Part shown: positions 1-12,245 of the stretch, piece after piece
Position numbering within the stretch: position 1 is the stretch's first letter
How the letters are laid out: each line of letters opens with the position of its first letter
Made by a program: the position numbers and the translations under genes
Notes under the pieces: model-generated
What the model was told of the DNA's origin: nothing
Seen by the model: only the letters and a program-made list of their open reading frames with translations
Databases searched by the model: none
Assembly: GCA_020747015.1 (NCBI GenBank)
Contig: JAGTJM010000099.1
Location: 19,865 to 83,864, forward strand
Reading direction: 5' to 3'
Origin: Pyrenochaeta sp. MPI-SDFR-AT-0127
Taxonomy: Eukaryota > Ascomycota > Dothideomycetes > Pleosporales > Cucurbitariaceae
DNA: 64,000 nt

Positions 1-3000
1 CAGAGAGCATCGGGCTGGGCAGCGACTGGACTGGCAGGACGTTGTACACGCTTTCGACCGAGATCATTTGCGCATCGAGAAGCACCAATTCCTTGCCATA
101 TACGACGCCTTGCTCCCAATTGCCCAGGATACAGAAAACTTTGACATCCAGGCGCTGTGGGGCGGAACATGGCAGCATGACTTAACGCACTTATACTTTT
201 TGCTCTGCTATCTCTCATGCACACCCCAGGAGCTCGATGTGTCCCAGATCCCACGGTTACGAGCATCATACTCAATGAAGACCTTCGAGGGTGCTTCTGA
301 CGATATTAAGGCTTTCGCGGAGCAAGCAGTTAAGCATCCGTTCGTATCCCTTGATGCTACTGGTGCGCTCTTCAGCATGATCTTCCGGACGTCCGAAACA
401 TATCACACCGCACAACTGATGGGCATACCTGATATGGTCATCAATCCACATACAGCTGAGTTTTTGGTTGCGGCAGCAGCTGTTCCAAAACCATGGGGTG
501 CCTTACAGGAACAGGCACTTAAGCAGCTGTTTGATCCTTATTTCCACAAGAAACTCCCCATTTACAACTTCGTTCTTTACGGGCTCTGGCAACAAGACCT
601 CCAGTGGCTTGTGGATCGATTCGTGGACGCCTACAACGCCGACTCCATGACCCTCACTCTTGTGCTCGAGCACGCAGAGGCAAATGACTGGTTGGAGGCT
701 TTGATCCGCAGCAATACCGATATCAGCCTAGACCTCGCCGCGCAGGCTCATGCACGTGGCAAGTTCGAAGTCGAGCCATGGTTGCAGCAGACATTCGAAC
801 AGGCTGGGCCGCTTTTCCGTCGGATATTAACCAACTTCCTTAGCGCTCGAGCAGCAGAGGAGATGCAGCGTGTACGGGATGACCACCACCCTCTCAGCCT
901 ACCCCTGGCCGTCAAGACCGTCTACCCGCTGCTCTGGTTCTTAGCAGAATGTGGACTCCCCGAACAAGAACTTTTACCATTGCAACGAAACTGCATTCAG
1001 GCATACCCTCGCTTGATCAACTACGGTGAAGGTGTTGACGATGTTATTGACGCCAACGGCCAGAATGGAAACGGTCTCCCTGAGGACGCCGACAAGAAAA
1101 TGCAGGAGCATTTCAAGAACATGTACAGCGGCGAAAGTGATGTACGTGACATCATCTCGGTACTGAAGAAATACAAGGAATCGCACGACCCCGCTGAACA
1201 AGAGCTTTTCGCCTGCATGATCCATGGCTTGTTCGATGAGTACAATTGTTTTGGTGAATATCCGCTGGAGGCTCTGGCCACAACCGCTGTGCTGTTTGGT
1301 GGGATCATCAACTTCAATCTCCTTTCCCGAATTGCGCTTCAAGTCGGGTTGGCAATGGTATTGGAAGCCGTCCAAGAGTACAGGCCTGAAGATTCCATGT
1401 ACAAGTTTGGACTCCAGGCCTTACTTCACTTCTCAAGCCGGCTTTCTGAATGGCCTAACTATTGTGACCAGCTCCTAATTGTTCCTGGACTCCAAGGTAC
1501 CGAGATCTTTGCCAAAGCCGAAGAGGTCGTTGGACAACAAGTGGGCGAGGTCAACGGTGACGGTCATAATGGCAATGGACTGACCAATGGCAACGGTATC
1601 GAAGATGCTCTTCAACAAGAATCCGCCGTCCCCAAGTTCACCTGCCTTCACATTGACCCGCCCCTACGACCTGCACTCTACGAAGACCCAGACGAAGATG
1701 TGCAAGACAAGGTGTTGTTTGTGTTAAACAATGTGTCCGAACGCAACTTGCGCGACAAGATCAACGACCTGACTGAAGCGGTCGAGGAAAGGCATCATCA
1801 GTGGTTCGCTAATTATCTGGTCGAGGAGCGTGCGAAGATGCAGCCAAACTTCCAACAACTGTACCTTGACATGTTGGATCTCTTCAACGACAAGATGCTT
1901 TGGGCCGAGGTACTTCGCGAGACTTATGTCAGTGTTATCCGCATGCTCAACACTGACTCGACACTGGGCTCGACCGAGCGTGGCCACCTGAAGAATTTGG
2001 GGTCGTGGCTTGGCTCTTTGACAATCGCGCGTGACCAGCCGATCAAATTCCGGAACATATCATTCAAAGACCTACTGCATGAAGGATATGACAGCGACCG
2101 TCTACTTCTTGTGATCCCGTTCACTTGCAAGGTCCTGGTACAGGCTGCGAATTCCGCCATTTTCAGGCCTCCGAACCCGTGGCTAACGGAGATTTTGGGT
2201 GTCCTTATGGAACTGTATCATTTTGCCGACTTGAAACTCAACCAAAAGTTCGAAATCGAGGTCCTCTGCAAGGGCTTGGACCTGGATCACAAAGAGATCG
2301 ACCCGACCAACAGCATTCGAGCACGACCCCAAGCTGACGAAGATTTCCTTGGATCGATGGTGACCGATGGCATGGAAGCGTTTGGTGATCTGTCTATCAT
2401 GGGCCTCAATCGTCCCCGAGGCCCCAGTGAACGTTTCTCCTCCGCAGCCATCACGGCCGCGCTACCTGACTTCACCAACCAGCTACAATACCCGCCTTCC
2501 GGAAACAGCGTGGTCCCTCCTGCGGCGCTCAAGAAGATTTTCCTTACTGCTGTCAATCAAGCTATCCAGGAAATCATCGCTCCTGTTGTGGAACGATCTG
2601 TCACTATCGCCGCTATCTCAACCTCGCAACTCATCAACAAAGATTTTGCCATGGAACCGGATGAGGAGAAGCTCCGCAACGCAGCCCACACTGTCGTCAA
2701 GGCCTTGTCGGGTGCTCTAGCACTAGTCACCTGCAAAGAGCCTTTGCGCATGAGCATTCAGAACAACATTCGTGTAACAGCGAGGGATCTTCCTGAACAA
2801 GCTCTTCCTGAGGGGCACATTCTCATGTTCGTCAACGATAACCTCGATCTTGTGTGCAACACTGTAGAGCAGGCTGCTGAGATGTCATCTCTGGCTGAGA
2901 TCGATATGCAAATTGAAGAGGCAGTCCGAATCCGCCGTATTTTCCGCAACACACGGCCCAACGAGCCCTTCAAAGATGCCAACATAAGTCCCTGGGCATT

Positions 3001-5585
3001 CTACATTCCTGAGCCGTATAAGCAGACAGCGGGCGGGTTGAACAGAGAACAGCTGGCCATTTACGAAGACTTTGGAAGACAGTCGCGAGGTGCTCCTCAT
3101 GTGAACAACACGTCGCAAGATAGCGGCCGCCAAGTACCTGATGTTCTTCAAGATCAATTCGCTGCAGTGCCAAACTTACCGACTCCTGGCGCTGCACCCG
3201 CGGAACCACGCCAGCCGACACAGCAACCACGGCTACAGAACCTCCCTGCGTCTCATGCTCCACCTGCGCAGCAACAAATCAATGGCTACATGGACGCGTC
3301 AGGTCCGGACCGCGGCCAGCGCGGCGCAGAGGATCTTCTGATCGAGCTTACGCGTGTGATCAAAGAAGCTCCCGAGGAACGAATTAATGACCTCCTACCA
3401 GGCAGCAGCACCATCCACCAGGTTTTCGACCAGCTCATTTCAAGCATCGAATTTGCTGGGCCCAATAAAGACACATGGGCTTTCCGTATTGCTGGACAAG
3501 TTACGAATCATCTCTTTTCGGACTCGTTGAGCCGTTTGGAGATAGAAGTAATGGCTCATCTTTTAAGCCACTTATGCCAACTCTCTGTCCAGACGTCCCG
3601 ACAAGTCTTGATGTGGCTTGCTACACTCCACGACGATGATCGCATCTTCAAGCCCACCGTCATGGTTGCACTCATGGAAGTCAGCCTAATGGACATGCAT
3701 AGACTGAACACCATCATCGCAAAGGCCATCCAGGAGCGCCGTGTGGCTGCGGTAGAGATGCTTTCGAGTTTGATGGAGGAGTTGCTATTGAACGAACATC
3801 CAAGTGCTTTCCGTGCTGACTTCGCTCAGTCTATCGATGCTCTCACCAACTGGTTGGCAGAAGACGACGCGTTCGAGCTAGGTAAACGTGTGATAGCCAA
3901 TCTGCAGTCCTCGCCTGCTGAAGCCTCTCTTACCCCACCGGCATCTGGACACAAAGATCAACTTGAATACGTTTTCGACGAATGGGTACATTTGCAGCAC
4001 TCCGAAGCACCAAAGAAGACGGTTGGCGCCTTCATTTATCAGCTTCATCAGCAAAAGGTGCTAGAGTCTCAAGAATCATCCATCGAGTTCATCCGCACCT
4101 GCGTCGATGCCTCTGTCGTTGCATATGATCGCGAGCATGCTCTTCCTTATGGTACAGGAAACGAAGACATTGCAACTATCAAGGTCGACGCGCTTGGAAA
4201 ACTCATCGTCGACTTGGTCGTTTATCAAGGAGAGCAGGACGGAGCTGTCAAGGAGAGCAAGGCAAGGTACCTCGACCAGATACTCGTGGTCGTTGTGCTC
4301 GTTCTTTGCAACCATCACAACACTCGTGGAGATGCATTCAACCAGAAGGTTTTCTTCAAGCTCTTCTCTACTATACTCTTCCGACTCAACGAAGCTGTCA
4401 AGGACGAGGCCCTCGCTGACCAGAAGGCGGACATCTTCCTCGCTGTAGCCAGAGCCTTCCTGATCTTGCAGCCCAGCCATTTCCAACGCTTCACATTTTC
4501 CTGGCTAGCGCTGATTGCTCACCGTATCTTCATTCCCGCCATGTTGGAGGATGGCGAGAAGGATGAACGCTGGGATGTCTATGCTCGACTCATGGAAACA
4601 CTCCTAATCTTTACTGGACAGCTGATCAAGCCTACCGGAGAAACACTCATGGCCCAGCAATTCTACCGTGGCGTCTTGCGAGTGCTGCTCGTCATTCATC
4701 ACGATTTTCCCGAGTTTCTTGTTGAGAATCACTTCCGATTCTGCAATAGCATTCCAATGCACTGCACGCAACTTCGGAACTTGATCGTCAGCGCATATCC
4801 ATCTACTATCCTGGAGATGCCTGATCCTTTCTCCGCAGGTCTCAAAGTAGACCGACTTGAGAACGACCTCCAAGCACCCATAATTCGCTCAGACATCGAG
4901 CAAATACTTGTTGAAGCAGGTATCAAGAGCACTATCGATACTCTATTGAAGGGATCCGAGATCAAAAACACCGACGTGGAAAAGGTCTGCCAAGTCGTGT
5001 TCTACCCGCAGGCAAAGTCTGCATCTTTCGAACTGGTTCCAACTACAGCAAATCCAGTTCTGATACACGCAATCACTCTCTACATTGGAATTGCGACTTT
5101 GGGTGCCGGAGTAGTCAATCCTCCACTTTTCGACGGAAACAGCGCTGCTGCCAAAGTCATTGAAAGGCTTGTCAAAGAGTTCCACCCTGAAGCGAGGTTT
5201 CACTTCATCAGTGCAATTGCCAACCAGCTGCGCTTTCCGAACACACATACGCACTTCTACAGCTACGCGCTCCTGCATCTCTTTGGTCCTCCCAACAGTG
5301 ACTCGCAAGTATTGGAGATTCAGGAGACGATCACGCGAGTGCTTTTGGAGCGCCTCCTCGTCCATCGTCCCCACCCATGGGGCCTCATCATCACCCTACT
5401 GGAAATTCTGAAAAATCGCACCTATGCATTCTGGGAGCTGCCGTTCGTGAAGGCGGCACCTGAAGTACGTTCTCTTCTTGAAAGTCGATTTTCGGGCAAC
5501 GCTAACCTGTCGCCAACCCAAGGTTGAACGCCTTCTTAGTGCTCTCTTCACGCATGCGCAACAGAGTCCTCCACCCCTGGCTTAG
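1..5585 (+). CDS. NOT1: CCR4-NOT complex scaffold subunit NOT1 (5' partial)
   Basis: NOT1 is the scaffold of the CCR4-NOT deadenylase, which shortens mRNA poly(A) tails and represses transcripts in cytoplasm and nucleus. The reading frame is open from base 2, so the gene starts before the window; about 1819 residues are visible. In order, counting from base 68, I see the TTP/Nanos-binding helical region (about 335-490), the MIF4G-like CAF1-binding region (about 545-760, with a conserved FRPPNPW block), the DUF3819/CAF40-binding region (about 860-1010), and the C-terminal NOT2/NOT3-binding superhelix ending in FWELPFVKAAPEVERLL. The last intron is 5465-5522 (gtacgt...cccaag). The exon from 5523 restores the family C-terminus (VERLLSALFTHAQQ) and stops at 5585, whereas unspliced reading ends at 5527 with an unrelated tail. 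Two Asn-Gly-rich inserts lie near 1050 and 1560. Full-length fungal NOT1 is about 2100-2400 aa, so several hundred N-terminal residues are missing. Confidence 0.95.
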
Positions 5586-6593
5586 TCGGCCATTGTGCGC
5601 CATACGGTTCGAGACTCGGCATGCTCATCATCAACTACTATATCATCTGGACATCCGGACAACAACACCAACACCTTCTGATCATTGCATTTGCGCGCGT
5701 AATGGGCTTCATGGTTCATGTTCTTCGAACCCGAACTCTCTGCATGGCCAAAGAGTTTTGTCGTTTCGTTCGCCCACCCTAATTCCTACAAACCTTACTT
5801 ATATAGCAACTACTTCTCGACACACTACGGTTTCTACACTTCCTTTAGGCTGGCAGGCAAACAAGGTTTCACGATCGTATTGCGGGCGGAAGCAGATGGG
5901 TATAATGGACTTTTCGTGTTCTTGGCTCTCTTTGTTCCTTGGCGATACAAAAAAGCAACGGAGTTTCCATGGTTGGGTTTCCTATTTCTATGTTCACAGC
6001 GATGAGTTACTACTAGTTTTCCCCTTTGCGGTTCCCTTGCGCATTCTTCTTGTAGAGTAGCATTTGCTCGGCGAACTACTGGGGACGACTGGCTGGAAGG
6101 ATAGCTAGTGGCCAAGGCGTTTGATCGACCGACGCCCGTGCATATACTGTAGGATACTATGATGAACGGTGTTTGTGCTTCCTCAACATCTGACTCTCTT
6201 TGACTTGTGATATCTTTTTATTCGATCTAGAACACATGCTTCGCTCCTTCCCGCCCTTGCACCCTTGCACCCTTGCATCTCGCACCTTCCATCATCGACA
6301 GACATAACCACACCCATGGCTTTGACAGCATCTTGAGCCATCTTCTCACCATACCATGGGAGATTTCAGAGCCTGTACATGATAAACCCTAAATCAGCTC
6401 AGATATGCTTATGGGAAGCGTGTTCATGAAGTTTTTATTAGGGTGGGGTAGATTAAAATTCCTCACGGCATCTTTGCTGGGGAACAAGCAACCACAAATA
6501 TAGAGGGCAAATTCATGAAGTAACTACTCCTGAAGCTAGATTTGTCTTTTAGAGATTTATGCTCATGTCCTGCCATCAGCCAGATATTGGGTA
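5586..6593. other. convergent intergenic region
   Basis: This lies between the 3' ends of NOT1 and the first kinase. No supported gene is present; the small ORFs here have no family features. It contains the 8-bp direct repeat listed separately and presumably both 3' UTRs. Confidence 0.6.
6254..6277. repeat. CCCTTGCA x3 direct repeat
   Basis: Three perfect, contiguous copies of an 8-bp unit lie in the intergenic region downstream of NOT1. They are probably a minisatellite formed by slippage. I see no function. Confidence 0.8.
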
Positions 6594-8435
6594 TTATGTA
6601 AACTCAACCCGACTTCCCATTCTGGCCTGCATAGCCAGAGCTCTTTTCGCTCTACGCCGCCTCCTGTTGTATTCTGCGGATCCAACAACCTCATCTGATT
6701 CATATGCCAGGACCTTTCCAGAGATTTTCTCTCCTCTCCGCTTGCCGACAGACTCAGCGTCGGCGCTGTCGATGCCGCCAACACTCAGCGACCTTACACT
6801 GGGCTCCGACGCCTCTGTGGGACTGACTAGACGATACGAGGAGGTGTCATGTGGGCCCTCATTCATCGTCGAACCCGTAAGATGCTGAGATGGGCCTCCA
6901 TCAAGCATCGGATCCGGTGGTAAACTCGAGATATCAGAGAGGTTTTCTTGTATTCTGTGCGCCTCGTCAAACGAGCTTAATTCCGATTCACTTCTGGTGC
7001 TGATTACATGGACTTCTGCTGTGTCTTCAGGTGCAAATGATGAAACTGAACGGGCAGAAGAGCTTGATACAGATTGGTTTTCAAGTGCAAGATTGTCCAA
7101 CCAGGAGTTTATGTTATGTTGAGATGTAGAGACATGCTTGGTCAATTTTTCTTCGGTGCCTGCGATTGTTTTAATGGTTTCCGTAACCGGTTGGATCTCG
7201 CCTTCAGCCGAAGGGAGAGGGTGAATGACGCGATCCAAAGTATGAGCTGTATCAAAATGCTGAAACAGCTCCATCTCGCTCTTCATATCAATTCCACAGC
7301 ACGTGGCAAATGGCTCTGCAGCAACGTCAGAAGATTTGGTTTAATGATGCTTAAGCCAGTCTATCTTACCAAGTTCTTTGTTCGCTTCAATACATTGGCG
7401 ACAAAAATGCCTCCCTTTCTCAAGACCGTCTGCTAATAACTTCACAATCTCCACAGCGGATGATCGCTTTGAAGGATCAATTCGCACCATTGACCTGATC
7501 ATGTCGAACCGTGTGTCGAATCCCCAGTCGTAAGAGAACATTACCTCTCCTGGTTCTGATCTCAGTGCTTCGTGATATGGCCCTTCGAGCAGGTTGTAGT
7601 ATTGAGGTCCCTTCTCAAGAGCGGAGTGAATCTCAATAAAGACGCACCCCAGGGAGAATATATCAGACTTCGAGTTTCGGCTTCCCCAGTCAGCGACCTC
7701 AGGTGCGCAGTACCTCCGTGTGATGCCTTGCGGAAGCCCGGTGGTAGTACTTTGTCCGATGTCGCCAAAGTCATAAGACAATCCAAAGTCTGTGTAGATG
7801 ACGGAACCCTGATGGATGAGGATGTTCTGGGGCTTGATATCTTTGTGCCTTATAGCTTGTCGGTGCATGAATGCCAGCTCGGATGCAAGACACCCAAAGG
7901 CTTTTTGGAGGATTTTGTTCTGCGCCCGACGCTCCGTGCCTCGATCCACATCATAGAAGAGCGAGTACCCACTATCTTGGTAGTTCTGCAAGAATGTTGC
8001 CAGATCACCACCATCGGCAACAGGATCGAGGATAATCGCTAGCTCTCTTTTATTGATGTATGTGGCGTGTACTCTGATAATGTGGTGGTGAGACGAGAGC
8101 CTTTGCATGATTTGAACTTCGTTGAGGAGTTTCTCTTTAGCGTCCTTCAAATTCCGCGAGTAGACATTTTTGAAGACTTTTCGTGCGTAGACCGATCCAG
8201 TGTTTGTATCAGAAACCATCTCCACACTGGCACTTCCTCCATGTCCTAGCATTCGAACATGCTGGTAGGGCAATAAGTCGTTGGGCTTGCCAGAGAGGTT
8301 GTCGAGCTCGAGATGATCACCGGCATTGATACGAAGGGTTTGTGGGAGAAGAGTACTCTCACTGGATTGCTCTGAAGTTGAGTTCATACCCTGTCCCTGC
8401 GGCTGTTCATTGTGTCCCCGCTCCTTGCCATCCAT
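6594..8435 (-). CDS. Ser/Thr protein kinase, tandem copy 1
   Basis: This is a eukaryotic protein kinase of 595 aa with two exons, 7370-8435 and 6594-7315, and a 54-nt intron 7316-7369 (GTAAGA...TGCAG, phase 1). The ORF opens earlier, but the first ATG is at 8435. The kinase domain spans about residues 58-340: glycine loop GHGGSASV (64-71), ATP-binding Lys in YARKVF (86), catalytic loop HKDIKPQN (197-204, the Arg of HRD replaced by Lys), DFG (216-218), and APE (244-246). All catalytic residues are present, so it should be active. A second, mostly Ser-rich disordered tail of about 240 aa is encoded by exon 2. The substrate is unknown. It is a close paralogue of the next kinase (9223-10587); both share the INAGDHLELD motif just before the domain. 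The sequence does not resolve a named kinase subfamily. Confidence 0.88.
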
Positions 8436-9222
8436 TGCAAGGCTGTGAAGAGACCGGTAGCTTCGGACCAATCAACGGAAGAACAATCCACTGCAATCCT
8501 TCTCAGAGGGGATCTCGCAACCTGGAGTTACAGTTGAGTGAATCCCAGGGTGCTGAGACCGTCGTCATGTAGAAGACACCTGGGACCAGAAAGCTGAGCC
8601 CGTATTCATGAGGGATCCGCATGGGCGCCTGAGGGCATGGATGATTGGGCGACAAGCGAGTGTGCATATACACCCCAGCGACTGTAAGCAACCTCCTCGA
8701 CACTCGATACAACATGTAGACACGAAGTGCAGCAGCTAGTGAAAGTAACAGCATTGTAGTCGAAGCGATGTGGTGGAGCAGAAAGGAAGTTGAGCTATTA
8801 TGTGTAAACTAAATCTAGCCAAGACTAACTTCACAAAACGACCCTGCCTTTCTACCGCCATCTCGCTATGTAGGTAAAAACATTCAGCTGAGTTATGTCT
8901 TTCGCTTACTATCGTATTTGGGTGGAATCCTTGATCGACTTGGAAAACGCTCAAGTGATGGCGTGCCTAGGGAGCAATCCAGCTTGGAACTCACCAAACA
9001 GGAAACCCGGGCGAGTATCTCGAGATACATCATATAGGAAGCAGAAAATTCTTCAGGAAAGTAATGGATCATATATACTTACATGACGGCCAGAATCTTT
9101 GGTGGTAGTAGAAGTGCCATCTTTCCAAGAAATACATGCCAATCCGAGAAACATCTTTGCGATTTGCAGTTCATCATGGCCTTTGAAATTTTACTGCGAA
9201 AGCGCTATGCACACTAGGGCCA
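8436..9222. other. intergenic region between tandem kinases
   Basis: About 790 bp separate the start of kinase 1 from the stop of kinase 2. It should hold the kinase 1 promoter and the kinase 2 3' UTR. No supported ORF was seen, and I saw no remnant of a third kinase copy. Confidence 0.5.
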
Positions 9223-10587
9223 TCATTGCACGTTGCAGGTGCGATGGGATGGAGCATCATTGTCGATTTGTGCATTTTCTACAATCGCGTTGTCGCTCTT
9301 CCTTGTTTCGAGACACCGGCCACAAAAAAGGATTTTCGAGTCTCGCTCCCCATGTGCAAGTAACTCAGCGATCTGAGCCGCAGGAAGTCGCTGGTCGGAA
9401 GGCAGCTGAACCATGGCGCGCATGACAAAATCAATCATATACTGAGGGTCACCAATGGGGAGTTTCAGCCGCCAACCTTGACCTTGGCTATTCTTGATCT
9501 TCTGATGAAACGGTCCCACCAGGAGCTCTTCGCTGATGTGGTCAGGATACAAGGCCGCATACATTTCAATGTATACACATCCGAGAGAGAAGACGTCAGA
9601 CTTGGAGTTGCGGCTTTCTCCTGCCGCAACTTCTGGGGCGCAGTATCTCTGCGTCAGTCCGTACACGGGGCCAGTGGTGGTGCTCTGGCCCGCATCGCCA
9701 AAATCGTAAGAGAGGCCGAAATCTGAATACAAGACTGAGTTTTGATGGATAAGGATATTCTGTGGCTTAATGTCCTTGTGTCTGATTGTTTGCTGGTGAA
9801 TGAACGCTAATCCAGAGGCAAGGCATCCAAAAGCATTCCAAATGACGGGATTCTGATGCAACGACGATACCGCGTATGGATCTTCGCTATCTCGATACTC
9901 CTGAAGAAAGGTTGCCAAATCCCCACCGTCTGCGACTGGGGTAAGAATCAGGGCCAGCTCTCTTTTCATGATATACGTTGCGTGCACGTTGACAATGTGG
10001 TGGTTCGATGCGAGGCGTTTCATGACTTGAACTTCATTACGAAGCAGTCTTTTCGCCTCAACAATGTTGCGGGAATAGACGTTTCGGATAATCTTTCTAG
10101 CAAAGACTTGTCCGGAATTTATATCTTGAACCATCTCAACACTGGCACTTCCTCCGTGTCCAAGTATCTTGATATGTTTATATGGCAGTAGAATACTGCC
10201 TTGTGTTTTATATTTGTCAAGCTCCAAATGATCTCCAGCATTGATAATCAGGGCTGTTCCATTAAGCGTGGGCGGAGCTTTTTGAAGAGGTGTAACCACG
10301 AGAGGCGCACTTGGTTTTCGAGCCGGTGGAAGAATCACATAAGTAGGTGTCCGGAAGCGAATGGCTCCTCTTATAACCAGGACGATAATTTTCAATTTCA
10401 GTCGGCGAAATTTGGATTTCTTCCACAGATTTTCTGGGAAGTGATGGGCTAGTCTCGCACCCCATTCTCTTAAAATAGGCCTTCTGTCCCTCAGCCATTG
10501 ATTGAACTGGTTTTGCTGTAATCCCTCCATGGGGCCTGGCATGTGATCTTTTTCAATCAAATCTTGCTGGCTCAAGCGCTCCATCAT
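9223..10587 (-). CDS. Ser/Thr protein kinase, tandem copy 2
   Basis: This is a single-exon kinase of 454 aa, starting at ATG 10587 (an in-frame TGA lies just upstream). The kinase domain is at about residues 135-425: glycine loop GHGGSASV (143-150), Lys in FARKII (165), HKDIKPQN (270-277), DFG (289-291), APE (317-319). Long blocks match kinase 1 nearly residue for residue. It differs by a basic, partly hydrophobic N-terminal extension (about 1-115, with KLKIIVLVIRGAIRF) and by ending shortly after the FCGRCLE motif. There kinase 1 has an intron donor and a long Ser-rich tail, but here the donor is lost and the protein simply stops. An ORF in another frame just upstream (10834 down to 10553) could be an extra 5' exon. 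Function beyond protein phosphorylation is unknown. Confidence 0.85.
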   Translation of the reverse strand: MMERLSQQDLIEKDHMPGPMEGLQQNQFNQWLRDRRPILREWGARLAHHFPENLWKKSKFRRLKLKIIVLVIRGAIRFRTPTYVILPPARKPSAPLVVTPLQKAPPTLNGTALIINAGDHLELDKYKTQGSILLPYKHIKILGHGGSASVEMVQDINSGQVFARKIIRNVYSRNIVEAKRLLRNEVQVMKRLASNHHIVNVHATYIMKRELALILTPVADGGDLATFLQEYRDSEDPYAVSSLHQNPVIWNAFGCLASGLAFIHQQTIRHKDIKPQNILIHQNSVLYSDFGLSYDFGDAGQSTTTGPVYGLTQRYCAPEVAAGESRNSKSDVFSLGCVYIEMYAALYPDHISEELLVGPFHQKIKNSQGQGWRLKLPIGDPQYMIDFVMRAMVQLPSDQRLPAAQIAELLAHGERDSKILFCGRCLETRKSDNAIVENAQIDNDAPSHRTCNVQ

Positions 10588-10834
10588 AAACTTTTGGGGT
10601 CAGCCTTACTTGTTTGGATGCACCGCATGACTTGCTCTGCCTTACTTGGCTTAAAGGTTCGTCGAACACTGCAATAGAAAACCTATCATCACCATATTCA
10701 TCTTTCCAGTGTCGAATTGAAGCACTGAAGCCTAGATGGCGTCGAATAGCCTCCGCATACTGAGGCAATTGTAGGCGTGGCCTTGGGCACCAGTATATTA
10801 TCGGTCCTTCTCCAATCCTTGGCTGATTCGACAT
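10553..10834 (-). CDS. candidate small ORF or 5' exon of kinase 2
   Basis: From ATG 10834 an ORF reads MSNQPRIGEGPIIYWCPRP and onward with coding-like composition. After residue SKQ it meets a good donor (CAA|GTAAGG, near 10600) and then overlaps the kinase 2 ORF in another frame. In-frame (phase 0) acceptors exist inside the kinase 2 N-terminus, after 'GAGCCAG' (43-nt intron) or 'TTACAG' (94-nt intron). Either would fuse about 66-70 extra residues to the kinase. No family is recognised, and it may also be noncoding. Confidence 0.25.
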   Translation of the reverse strand: MSNQPRIGEGPIIYWCPRPRLQLPQYAEAIRRHLGFSASIRHWKDEYGDDRFSIAVFDEPLSQVRQSKSCGASKQVRLTPKVYDGALEPARFD

Positions 10835-11305
10835 AATTCCTCTATAATGGATTATGCCCCGACTATGGTGCGGCAATCTTAAAAACTTATATGACTACGC
10901 CCTGAGAGGTATCTAGGATACAGTAGAAAAGGTCAAGGAGAGTGAAAGTTTGCAAGGCTCAGCTGGTACCTAGCTGAAGGTGAAGCGCGGCACACCGCGT
11001 GGCTGATTGGATGATGCCCGCATCACGCGAATCCGATCCAAGAGAATAGGAAGCCTTGATTGAAGTTTAGCGTGCGAGGCGGAGGCCAGCGGCGATGAGT
11101 TGTAGTCAAGTTGCCTACAGTTTCCTGCATCAGCTGTAGTTCGATACCTGCTCTATACACCCAAATATGATGTTCTTCAATAGCCGCTATATCGAAACGA
11201 ATCTCAAAACACTTGAAAATACTCACGGACCTGATATATCAGGCACCATTTTTCGCTATTGATTGGGTATACAGAAGCAGTGATGAAACCCAACAAAGCA
11301 ACCAA
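10835..11305. other. intergenic region
   Basis: This is about 470 bp between the kinase 2 locus and the 3' end of the next minus-strand gene. I see no supported gene or structured element. Confidence 0.5.
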
Positions 11306-12245
11306 TCACTCGCTCTCCCCGAAGCGAAACTTGATCCTAAAACTCTGCACCAACGCGGTTCGAAGTTTCTTACACTTATACCGAGCCTTCTTCACCACCG
11401 AGACACGCTGGACAGCCTGCTTTTCGACAGCCGACTCCATTACTTCTTCCTTGTCCAACTCGTCGTCTATTTTCCACGAAACATGGTGGATAACTGGACC
11501 TGCAGCATGGCTTCCCTCTGTCGTTCCGCTCAATGCACTTTCCACTCTCTTCGTCTCTGTATCGATGTCTTCTGCGGGTATGAGGGGGACAGGAGCATCT
11601 CTCCCTTTCCACATGCGCTCCGTCGCTATGTGTCCTGGACGAGAAAGGTGGGGGTTTGCCATACGCATATTGATGTTTGATACGGGGTTTGTGTTAGACT
11701 CCCGGTTTGGAGTATCCTCACACTCTACTCCCGCGTTGCGGTGCTGAGCTCGATTTGCAAGTCTTCGCTTTTGTGCGGCTACGCCTGCAGCATGCATGAG
11801 CTGCGTTTCCGAGCGCATTGCACTTTCTTGCTCGGTAAAGTCGGACACTCCGGCTGGTAGTGAAGTATTGAAGTCTTTGCCCCCGGCGTTGAGGACATCC
11901 ATGTGCCTAAACACCACAGTCAGAACGTCTATCATTAAACCCTACATCAGCGTAGCAGGAGAACTTTTGCATATCAACATACCCTCCTTCAGCCTCTACA
12001 CCCCCATCTCCTTTCCCTGAACCACTCACCCCCAGCAAAAACGCCTTATATCCATTCGATCCAACCCAATCCGACCAACCCTTTGCGCCCTCGACGTCCA
12101 TCTCACGAAATCGCGCGGGACTAGCTTGAGGGTAGGATTTTTCCACTGAAGATTTGGTCTGGCAATAGCACTGCGCTGCACCAGTCCTGGTACAGTGTGA
12201 TTGCACTGGGGACTTGGGTGTGGGCTTGGAGAAGAGAATCGGCAT
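11306..12245 (-). CDS. uncharacterised protein, two exons
   Basis: This is a predicted protein of 287 aa from exon 1 (11983-12245) and exon 2 (11306-11906), with a 76-nt intron 11907-11982 (GTATGT, CTGAC branch, TTTAG; phase 2). ATG 12245 is the first Met. The protein is polar and probably mostly disordered. A Cys-containing N-terminal segment carries a W-x-x-W-V-G-S-N-G-Y-K motif around residues 57-67. The middle has a basic stretch (QKRRLANRAQHR), and the C-terminus is Lys/Arg-rich, ending in FRIKFRFGESE. No domain, signal peptide or membrane segment is evident and I do not recognise a family. The clean splice signals and frame continuity support a real gene. Confidence 0.6.

Noticed and set aside
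974..1375. Minus-strand ORFs across NOT1
   Set aside because: All are shadows of the NOT1 coding sequence.
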